Shown one piece after another: positions 25,401 to 37,400 of a stretch of DNA of 64,000 bases. The stretch comes from Leptidea sinapis (Eukaryota > Arthropoda > Insecta > Lepidoptera > Pieridae), in assembly GCF_905404315.1 (NCBI RefSeq), contig NC_066312.1, forward strand, positions 793,001-857,000, written 5' to 3'. The notes below the pieces were generated by a model, which did no database searches, had not been told where the DNA came from, and was given only the letters and a program-made list of their open reading frames with translations. The number at the start of each line of letters is the position of its first letter. Positions within the stretch are counted from its first letter, which is position 1. The position numbers were made by a program, and so were the translations under genes.

Positions 25401-28400
25401 AGCGAGAGTTCTACAACACATGAACACGGCCACCGGACGGTACATAACGATAGCACCGAAGTGGGAAAAGTGTTTTTTGGAAGCCCGATCTGAAGAGCAG
25501 AGCAGTAACCCGTCCAATGAAAATCCTGGATTTAGACACGGTGACAGGGAAAGCTCCAGTACAGGTTCACAGCCTGCAGTTGGAAGCTTGACTTCTTTCG
25601 GGTAGGATACATTAATCGAAAACTGGTCACAACAGGAAAAAGACCTACTATCTAAATGCTGGCGAGATTCTACATTAAAAACGTACACACCAATCTGGAA
25701 TAAATGGATTCAATGGTATTCACAAAAACAAATTAAACACCAAAAACCTGCTGCCAGCAAAGTTGCTTGATATTTAGCAAAATTACATATCATGGACAAA
25801 TTAGCTTATCGAACGATTCTGATTCATAAATCCGTTATTACTTCGGTCTGTGAAACTACATCTGAGATGAAATTATCTTCAAATCCTCTAGTAAAGCATA
25901 TTCTAAAAGCTATATCAATATCAAAGCCATCTCCACCAATGGCTCCCATATAGGATGCAAGAGTTCTAATTGCTCATTTGAAGAACACAAATCCCAACCT
26001 AGACAGTTTATTTGAGGTTTCCCAGCGAGCAGCGGCAATTCTACTGCTACTGTTTGGACGTGGAGTGCATGATTTAACATTATTACATTGCGAGTCCAGC
26101 CGATTTATAGAAGAATGCGAAAAAATTACGTTACGTCCCGAATTTGGATCTAAAACAGATACTGTACACCACCAGCAATCGGATTGGATACTATCACCGC
26201 ATCCTGACCTCCATATAAACCCAATATTTTGGGTGCGTCGATTAGTAGAGCTCTCCAGCGCAGTTAGGGGCTCACTTACTAAACTTTTTATAACCACAAG
26301 AGCTCCGTATTAACCAGCATCACGAACTATTATAGGCGGTTGGCTGAAACGTCTGTTATTAGATGCAGGAATTAACGCTTCTCCTGGCAGTTTCAGGTCG
26401 GCTGTAGCCTCGTTAAACTGAATAGAAAACTATCCTATTGATGAGATTTTGGCAAAAGCAAATTGGCAACACGAAACAACTTTTGGAAAACATTATTTCA
26501 GAACAATGCAATCCTCATCGCATTCAAACGAAAAATCACTGTCGGAATAATTATTTTCTGTTAAATAATATTAATTAATTGCCCCTCACATTGTTGCATT
26601 TATTTAAGCCACCAGGTGATAACAAACAACGTCTCTCATAAAGGACTTCAGACGTCAGACGGAACACATAATATACTAATTTTACCTTACAATAAAATTG
26701 TTATTATGTTTCCTTAAACGTCTGAAGTCCTAGTGATGCCTACCTGGTGCATCTACATCATTTATGATCCTTACAATGACGAACTGGGGGAAGGTAAACA
26801 GCACATATACCTAATTGGTTCGAACTTGATTGGTGACTATTATATTGACTGCCTAAGGATACCCACACATTTTCATCTTTGGTTTCAAGATTTATCATTC
26901 TTTTGGTTACATAGGAGCTTAGGATTGCTATTAGGACTCCATCTCCTCTAGATTTTTGGGAGCAGATCCTATCTTTTCTGCAAACAGTATATCTAGGATC
27001 AAATAATTCTTCATGATGTATATCAGCTGTTAGCCACGTTTCGGTTAGAATAATTACATCATAATTTTGATTCAGACTGCTTAAATAGAACTCTGTCAAT
27101 TTAGTCTTTAGACCGCCGACGTTTTGATAGTAAATATTAAGCATGAAGATTAGCTACGTTCAGGGATCAATGACTAAGTGACTTCCGACACTATTGCTTA
27201 ATATCATCTAAAAACTTTAGGGATGATATACGTACTGCCTGTGACTTTTCATCCTTGCGAATGTAAATTTGACCATTTCGAACCCAGATGAACTTGTAGC
27301 CCAACTTTTTACATTTTATCCTGGTGGCACCATGAAGATTTTTCTTATCGGGGCATAAATGCTCTGATACATATATTGAGCTAATTCTCCTCCAATACCA
27401 AGTAGTTGTGTATTAAGTTTGTTGTTTGCGTTGGTTTTGTTGTATTTTTGAATTGCAGCCAAAATATTATCACGACAGCGATTACTACGACTACATCTAG
27501 TGACGGAACGTCGAAAGGAGCGATGCTCTGCAATGAGCTCTCATAAAGAACTTCAGACGTCTAAGGAAACATCACAATTTTATTGTAACGTAAAATTAGT
27601 ATATTATCGTCGGTAGCAACTTGGATAGCTCCCAAGCCGTTCCCGCTGCTCGCATGGTGGTTATTGCTCGAGGTGTTTGTGACATCGGCAGGAGGTGGCT
27701 GAGCAGACGGGCGGCGCGGACGCGGCGTGTCTGACGCGGCTGCGCGCGGAGTGGGCGCGACGCGTGGACGAGCCGCGCGCCGCCGCCGACATGTACCTGG
27801 CCGCCGGGGACGTGCGCCGCGCGGCCGCCGTGCTGCGGGACAGCGGCAAGACGCACATGTAACACACACAACATGCCGTCGACATCAGGGACGCCTGCCT
27901 ACTTATAGCTAGAGGTGTTCGCGGAGGGGGCGCGCCGCCGCCGACATGTACCTGGCCGCCGGGGACGTGCGCCGCGCGGCCGCCGTGCTGCGGGACAGCG
28001 GCAAGACGCACATGTAACACACACAACATGCCGTCGACATCAGGGACGCCTGCTTACTTATAACGAAAGGTGTTCGCGGAGGGGGCGCGCCGCCGCCGAC
28101 ATGTACCTGGCCGCCGGGGACGTGCGCCGCGCGGCCGCCGTGCTGCGGGACAGCGGCAAGACGCACATGTAACACACACAACATGCCGTCGACATCAGGG
28201 ACGCCTGCCTACTTATAGCTAGAGGTGTTCGCGGAGGGGGCGCGCCGCCGCCGACATGTACCTGGCCGCCGGGGACGTGCGCCGCGCGGCCGCCGTGCTG
28301 CGGGACAGCGGCAAGACGCACATGTAACACACACAACATGCCGTCGACATCAGGGACGCCTGCCTACTTATAGCTAGAGGTGTTCGCGGAGGGGGCGCGC

Positions 28401-31400
28401 CGCCGCCGACATGTACCTGGCCGCCGGGGACGTGCGCCGCGCGGCCGCCGTGCTGCGGGACAGCGGCAAGACGCACATGTAACACACACAACATGCCGTC
28501 GACATCAGGGACGCCTGCCTACTTATAGCTAGAGGTGTTCGCGGAGGGGGCGCGCCGCCGCCGACATGTACCTGGCCGCCGGGGACGTGCGCCGCGCGGC
28601 CGCCGTGCTGCGGGACAGCGGCAAGACGCACATGTAACACACACAACATGCCGTCGACATCAGGGACGCCTGCTTACTTATAACGAAAGGTGTTCGCGGA
28701 GGGGGCGCGCCGCCGCCGACATGTACCTGGCCGCCGGGGACGTGCGCCGCGCGGCCGCCGAGCTGCGGGACAGCGGCAAGACGCACATGTAACACACACA
28801 AAATGCCGTCGACATCAGGGACGCCTGCCTACTTATAGCTAGAGGTGTTCGCGGAGTGGGCTATATCGGCTATATCTTGAAATCGCGTTATAACGATGCG
28901 GTATTTTTAAAACGCCTATTATTTTTTACGCTATAATATATTAGTACACTTCGTTATGACTTATGACACGTTTTATTATTGTTGCTATTCGTTACAGAAT
29001 GTTGATGTATCGTGCACTGTTCAGTTTTATTCTAGACATTATTATTGTGTGAGCTTTTAAAAGTGCTTACTAATGAAATGAATGATGCATAAGGGAAAAG
29101 CGTCACGGACAGGACTGCAGAAATTACCGCGGTATAAGCCTTCTCAGCGTCGTCGGTAAATTGTACGCAAAAGTGTTGATTGAAAGAGTTGTGAATGAAA
29201 CAAACGAAAAAGTATGGGATGCACAAGCGGGATTTAGAAAGGGAATTTTCCTTGCGGTAGCATGGCCGAAAAGGTTTTGGCTAAAAACAAGAAGGTCTAT
29301 TGCGCGTTCGTAGATATAGAAAAGGCCTATGATAGAGTGGTGAGGAATGAATTGTCGTCAGCATTGTCCGCAAACGGTGTGAGCAGTGTCCTCATACGAG
29401 CATTGCAATCTCTTTATAGAGATTCTAGTGCTTGTGTAAGGATAAACGGGACATACACTGAATGGTTTAATATCGAAAAAGGTGTTAGACAGGGATGTGT
29501 AGCGTCACCGTGGCTGTTTAATCTGTTCATGAACAATTGCTTGACAGATTTAAAAGAGAATGAAAGTGGGTTGAGAATGAATGAGTTACTCGTCAAATGT
29601 TTTCTCTATACTGATGACCAATTATTACTTGCATCTTCGGCCGATGAGTTGCAGGAGATGGTAACTGCTATGAATGGAGCTTTTGGTAGAAAGGGAATGA
29701 AGATGAATGTAAAGAAGACGAAAGTGATGGTGCTTGAAAGAGATGAGGTAGTGACAGACTGCAATATCGTGATTGGAGATGAAAAAATTGAACAGGTGAA
29801 TGAGTTTGTGTATCTGGGTTCTAAATTTACAAGAGATGGAAAGTATGAGAGTGATATTGAAAGAAGAGTGAATGCAGGAAACATGGTGAATGGAGCTTTG
29901 CACTCCTTTATGAGCAGGCAGAAGGTGTCTAATAAGGCTCGTTTGGCTGTGCATGAGGTGGTGTTGGTTCCAACACTCATGTACGGAAGTGAAAGTTGGG
30001 TATGGCAGAAGAAACATGAAAGCAGAATAAATGCAGTTGAGATGAGAGCTGATGACAAGTATGATAGGAGTTAAACTGAGTGACAAGATAACAAATAGTG
30101 AAAAAGGGAACGTTGTGGTCTGAAAGAAGATGTTGGGACAAAAATTGAGAAAGGTATGCTGAGATGGTTTGGACATGTCGAGAGAATGAATAAAGAACGA
30201 TTGACTAAGAAAGTGTATAAGGCCAGTGTGAATGAAAGTGTTGGAAGGGGTAGACCTAGGCGGACGTTTCAAGATCAAATCAGGGGCGTCTTGAAAAAAG
30301 GCCAGGTCAAGAGTACCCTAAATCGGAGAGCATGTAAAGTGGACGAAGCGAAACAAGTATGTAAGGAAAGTGAATCGTGTTGTCAATAACTTAAAAATAG
30401 TGAAAACATACAGAAAAGGAAACATTTATTGATGATAGATGGGATAAGAATACTTTATTAAAATTTTTTGTAAAACAAAATACTGAAAATAAATACCAAA
30501 AATGAAAATACTAAATACAAGGCAAGCAAGACGAATTAAAAAAAATGTACTCTGTGGTCCTATCAAATAAAACATCAATGGAGGTGCGTTCATAACTTAT
30601 TATTTTTCGAAAACACCTAAGCAAACATTTAATTTGCAATTCAAAGAACTATATTTATTTATAATACTATTAATTAATAAGTACAATAAAGGGCTTAATG
30701 GTTTATATTTTGACGCTATAAATCGCAATTTTAAAATGTATTTTAAGTATTTTCTACGTAAAAAACCGCTAAAATCATATAATTTTAGGATTCGAAACGC
30801 AACGCATATGGTTCGAGTAAGAGAGACAAACTTATACAACGACTGTCAACTCTTTCTCACATCGTGGACCACAGACAAATTTATTTCGTTCTTTCTTCAT
30901 AAGCGATCCAAACGCCATTCAGTAAAAGGCACTTCATGGTACGAATTTTAGTGATTCAGTTTAGGTACTTAAACTGAATTGCATCGGAATCGCATCACTT
31001 ATTAAAAGTTGATGGTAGGCCCTCAGGACTTTTATTTGAATAAAGTTCTTATGCAGTCCTCTTATTACTTACAGATTTGATACTTATTTAACAAAAATAT
31101 AATCTAACGCGTTGCAATAGCCAAACAGAATATATTATTTTGCCTAATATATTTCCAATTACAACTGGACTTTTATTTGAATATAGTTCATATGCAGTCT
31201 TCTTAGAGCATAATTTGGCAGGTGACAAAAATAGCGCATCGCATGAATTATAAACGACTCTCATTTGAATTTAGTTGTTATGCAGTCCTCTTAGAGCATA
31301 ATTTGGCAGGTGACAAAAATCACGTATCACATAAATATTAAATAACGCCTGCCAGTTTTAAAAATTAATAGGATATGATTATAAATATATATATAATTAT

Positions 31401-34400
31401 TTTATCAGCTAGCTATCTAATATAATGAACACCTCTACTTATAACCATGTGTTGCCTTCAGTAAAGCGTGTAACCATTGATCGGGCCGGTCCTAGTTACC
31501 GTTAACCATTTGTCTATAACCATTACAGGACCGGTCCGTGTAACCATTTTAACCATTGTAGCCAATTAATAGTAGAGATCCGCGTACTCACAAGTATAAC
31601 CATTAATTAAAGTTATTTAACGTGTCATAGATTTATTTAGTACCTTAAGTTAATAAATATTTTTACCATAATAACCAATATATATATACACCCCTAAGTA
31701 TAACCCATTTCATGGTCCTTCGACCCTACCAGTCCTGTACCTACATCGCACATAGTATTATACTTGTAAGTGGTTTACGAGTACTCAACATTACTCATGG
31801 TTTTAATAATTAGTTAGCACGTGCTCACGCTACCATTAACTATAAAATAATATTGTCGGTAGTGATAGTGATGCTGGTGTGTGGTGGTGTCCGCAGGCTG
31901 ATAGAACTGGCGCGCAAGATGGACAAGGGCTCGAGTGAGTCGCTGCGGCACCTGGCCGAGGCTCTGGTGGCCGCTGGGGAGCTGACCACCGCCGCCGACC
32001 TCTACCAGAGACTCGGAGACTACAGGTGATACCCTCACGGACTTCACTCTATTCTCTCACTGTACCGATGATCACAATATACAAAAAAATAATTTTAAAC
32101 ATTTTTTTAGAAGACGTTATTTTTTTTATGAAAATAAGGGACGAGACGAACAGGACGTTCAGCTGATGGTAATTGATTACAATGCAGTGCCGCTCGGAAT
32201 TCTTGAAAAACCCGAAAATTCTGAGCGGCACTACAATTGCGCTCGTCACGTTATGACATAACAATTGCTCAGTTATTTCACTAGCTACGGCGCCCTACAG
32301 ACAGAAACACAATAATGTTTACACATTACTGCTTCACGGCAGAAGTGGGCGCCGTTGTGGTACCCATAATCTAGCCGGCATCCTGTGCAAAGGAGCCTCC
32401 CACTGGTAAATGTACTGTACAAACGGTTGATCGGTGGTAATTTTAGTAATAAATTACGGGAAGATTCATATTCTATCTTATGCCAGATCTACATATAACG
32501 AATGATGACGAACGAAAGCTGACTTGAAGAAATGGGAAACATTTGCTGACTTTCCTTAACCATTGCTGTTTGTATGTAGATTAGCCCTTAAAAGAACAGA
32601 ACAAGCATATTAAGAGAATGTCATTTCTTGTGCCCCATTTTAGTTTCAAGCTTTCCAAATTTATTACTTTTATGCTGTTATTTTAAGTTTATATTAAAGC
32701 GGTATTTATTATATTATTATACGCACTAAGTTCAAACGATTCTCTTCTTAGATTTGCAAATTGTATGAGTCGTAACTATGTTGAATTGATGGAGATTCTG
32801 TCGAAAGCAGGCCCCCTTCTAAGATCTTGGACATATGTTAAACGATAGCTCCTGGCAAACTTTGAAGATCGTCAGCAGATCAATATTACTTCAACATCGC
32901 AAACATGAAACTGTAGGTTATGGGCTATGGAGATGATCTTTTCATTCCGACAATCTTAAAATGGGCTTCTTTGAGAATCATTAAAAAATAAAAATCAAAA
33001 CGTTTATTGAACTCATAACATTGATTAACAATGGCTTAAGCTCAGTAATAGACCTTTGAGAATAAAAAAACAATATATTTTAAGCCTCATACGATCCGCT
33101 TTAACATTGTTGAAAAGGTGTAGTAATCAAGTAAGATCACAGTATAACCGCTATCCGTCTAAGATGGAGCATTCTCTGATAAATGCAGCTTAGTAAATCT
33201 TATGTTATCAAAACGGTTCAGTTGAGCCAGTCAAGTACGATATCTGGCAGTTGAACTGGACAGTAAAGATAAGGAGATGGCTTTATTCAGGTGTCATAAG
33301 GCCGATTGTCACTTTATGTCTTGCGATATTCATGGTAGACAAAGCTTGCAACTAGATTTGCAGCGATTCAATTAACTGGCCATCTACATTCAACAAGAAG
33401 CAACGATATCGGCTTAGTGTATGTATGAGATGACGACGACTACCCCATAGCAACTCCAAATAAATACAACATGACTGTTCGATGTAGAACTAGACCAGTC
33501 AGGTTTTAATGAATTTAGAATTTACACAGGTGGTTCAAAAAATAATATTTCATTTATCAACCACTGCCATTCAGCCAAATACGTACATAATACCCAATGG
33601 GAAAACTATCACAAGCTGCTGGTACTTAGTTGAAACTACCATAAAAGTAATAGTTTTGCAATAATGCCGCACATCACATTCACCTCTTACGTAGTATAAA
33701 TAAAGATCCCAAACGTTTGAACAATCAACAATAGACTGATAGTTACACGACACCACACTTAATCTCATAAACATATTAGTAAAATGGCAAATCTTTTAAA
33801 GTGGATTGTGTTATATTTTCTACTAAACTCCCAAATCATATTAAAATATTACCCATTAAAAATTTTAAATGTATCGTAAAAAATAAATTAATATCTAAGG
33901 CCTATTATAATGTGAAAGATTATTTGAATGATAAAGATAGTTGGAATTAATGTTCTAAGTTTTGTTAATGAATGTTGTTATACTCATTTGAATGCTATTG
34001 TAACTTTTGTGCTTCATCCTGACTTGCACTAAATAACTTATAAAGTTTTACAGTGAATAAAGATTTTTTGGACTTTGACTAATATAACGTATTGATTTTC
34101 AAAGGAGAGTCGGCCAACTCGCAGTGGCTGCGGGCGAATGGTCGCGAGCTTTCGCGCTCGCTCGCGATCATCCCGAATGCAAGAAAGACGTTTACTTACC
34201 TTACGCGCACCGGATGGCTCAAGAAAATAAATTTGTTGAAGCGCAAAAAGGTGATTCATATTTTCTAATATATATTGACTTCATGATTATTAACATTGCT
34301 GAACTTAAAATTCATTTAAAAAAGTTTTAAAGATTTTCAACATCGCTTCGTGTTAAATATCACAGTGGCCTTGGACTTAAAACCCAAACGCTGTGATGAA

Positions 34401-37400
34401 GCACAGCAAATATGTTAAAGATCACTTACCAATCACTTGTAATGTAGACATATCGCAACTACAGATGTCTGATGATGATGTCAGATGCATACAGATGCAT
34501 GCTGATCAATTACAGTCGGCCCACTAGACCAGACCAGACTTTGAGAAAGGCTTGTTCTCCCAGATATTATTATTTAAGTAAAAAAATAGTATATAATAGT
34601 TTTGCCCTTTTGAGTGCGATAAGCTTTTAACGGTGTATCTTTAGCTCTGTTGGTGAGGGGAACAGCACCAAGTAATCGGACTTGAATTGCGGTACTCTAT
34701 GTATAATGTTAGGGATTAAAGTATGAAATTGCTTTTACGTACCTACTGATTTTTTTTTATTGTATTTAAGTTTTGGTATATTTATTTAATGTAAGTATTT
34801 AGCCTCGCACATACATATACAGTACATTTCATTGTTCAGTTGGTACATGTATATTTCTGCCATCTCACAAGAAGGTGAAGTATGCGGTTGAGGTAGAACT
34901 CTGCCGAGCTGGGTTCAACATTCTCTGTGAAGGCATTTTATTTTGCTTCTTGAGAAGGTAATTTTTCTATTGTTAATAAGTAATTGTAATTAGGGAGCTG
35001 TTTTCTTACTGTCTTTTTATGGAATAGGAGGATTAACAGACAAACAGCCATATAAGTTGATGTACTCTGTGGACGAGTCGTAGCTCGTTACTATCTAGCT
35101 CTGTAATCCATCCTGAATACATAAGTCGTATATGTCGTTGGCTCGATTAGCTGTACATTAAGAGACAGGCCAGTCAGTAATGCGGGTATGCACAGCGTAC
35201 CACATGGCGGGCGACTGGCAGACCGCTCTCCGCGTGCTCACCATACTGGAGCAGGGCGCGCTGTCTGAGGAGCGCTTCTCGGACGCGGCTCACCTGCGCC
35301 ACCTGCTGGCGCGGCAGGCACTACACTCCCTCCACACCTCCGACAGGTACGTTAAGTTATACACAAGCTAAACATTGTTTTGTAATAGAAAAAGATAAAC
35401 TCTATTTTAGACGTCGTTATTGGGTTACTGAAGTTGTTATAGTTAGGTTACTGTCTAACAAAACACGTGTCTAAGTCGTGTTTAAATTTTTTTTTTTTGT
35501 AATAACACCGTAAAGGTTATAAAATATTTTTCTATGTTTAATTAACAAATGCGATTCTTAAACTATTGACTTTGCCATGACACATGCTTGTAACGTAACT
35601 ATTATGATTGTAAACTAAATCTGATCTATTTAAACGTAACGTACTTAGTTGGTTCTGTTGGTGCTCTTAACGAATAAGCAAGGGGGGTTTCATTGCCTGT
35701 ATTTTTATTTTTTTTTTACCTAGAATATGAAGAATTTAAATCTAACTTTAAGTTCCTTGCCGTAGATCTTTTTGACACCATTAATAAGTTGAAACCATAA
35801 AATTGGTGCTTTATTATTTTATGAAAAATCATTAAAATATAACCAATTTTTTAGTAGATTATATTAGTATTGTATTATATTGATATATATTATATAGTAT
35901 TGTATTGTATTGATATATATTATATAGTATTGTATTATATTGATATATATTATATAGTATTGTATTATATTGATATATATTATATAGTATTGTATTATAT
36001 TGATATATATTATATAGTATTGTATTATATTGATATATATTATATAGTATTGTATTATATTGATATATATTATATAGTATTGTATTATATTGATATATAT
36101 TATATAGTATTGTATTATATTGATATATATTATATAGTATTGTATTATATTGATATATATTATATAGTATTGTATTATATTGATATATATTATATAGTAT
36201 TGTATTATATTGATATATATTATATAATATTGTATTATATTGATATATATTATATTGTATTGTATTATATTGTGTTGTATTATATTGATATATATTATAT
36301 GGTATTGTATTATATTGATATATATTATATAATATTGTATTATATTGATATATATTATATAGTATTGTATTATATTGATATATATTATATAGTATTGTAT
36401 TATATTGATATATATTATATAGTATTGTATTATATTGATATGTATTATATGGTATTGTATTATATTGATATATATTATATAGTATTGTATTTTATTGATA
36501 TATATTATATAGTATTGTATTATATTGATATATATTATATAGTATTGTATTGTATTGATATATATTATATAGTATTGTATTGTATTGATATATATTATAT
36601 GGTATTGTATTATATTGATATATATTATATAGTATTGTATTATATTGATATATATTATATGGTATTGTATTATATTGATATATATTATATAGTATTGTAT
36701 TTTATTGATATATATTATATAGTATTGTATTATATTGATATATATTATATAGTATTGTATTATATTGATATATATTATATAGTATTGTATTGTATTGATA
36801 TATATTATATAATATTGTATTATATTGATATATATTATATAGTATTGTATTATATTGATATATATTATATAGTATTGTATTATATTGATATATATTATAT
36901 AGTATTGTATTATATTGATATATATTATATGGTATTGTATTATATTGATATATATTATATAATATTGTATTATATTGATATATATTATATAGTATTGTAT
37001 TGTATTGATATATATTATATAGTATTGTATTGTATTGATATATATTATATAGTATTGTATTATATTGATATATATTATATAGTATTGTATTATATTGATA
37101 TATATTATATAGTATTGTATTATATTGATATATATTATATAGTATTGTATTGTATTGATATATATTATATAGTATTGTATTATATTGATATATATTATAT
37201 AGTATTGTATTATATTGATATATATTATATGGTATTGTATTATATTGATATATATTATATAGTATTGTATTATATTGATATATATTATATATTATTTTAT
37301 TTGCCGTGGGGTATCCGGCAGAGTAGAATAGACCTCCCTCACTCTTACCGAGGCGTCGTAAAAGCCGACTAAGGTATTTTGACGTCAGTAATATCATCAA

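Larger units (their letters stand above)
15412..26673 (+). mobile_element. DIRS-like tyrosine-recombinase retrotransposon, broken by a large insertion
   Basis: The left terminus (15412-15453, containing GTTCCGTCTGACGTCTGAAG) is repeated in inverted orientation at 26633-26673. Between them lie a gag-like ORF (15760-16784), a reverse transcriptase/RNase H region with a YLDD motif (24358-24366) and a tyrosine recombinase region ending in a KHYFR-type nucleophile site near 26490. This order and the inverted termini are typical of DIRS elements, which integrate by tyrosine recombinase rather than a DDE integrase. Stops, frameshifts and the 6.9-kb insertion at 16954-23877 make it inactive. It lies in IFT122 intron 13, sense orientation. 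Confidence 0.85.

Noticed and set aside
27561..28801. Overlapping Cys/Ala/Arg-rich - strand frames that look alike
   Set aside because: They are the antisense of the 155-bp array around exon 14.
30634..30951. A 105-aa host gene in intron 14
   Set aside because: AT-rich, no recognisable domain, splice partner or conserved motif; probably chance.
35870..37372. A 500-codon repetitive YYIDIYYIVL frame, with a similar one at 40680-41555 and an antisense partner
   Set aside because: Made only of the 30-bp AT-rich satellite; the period is a multiple of three. No start context or conserved content.
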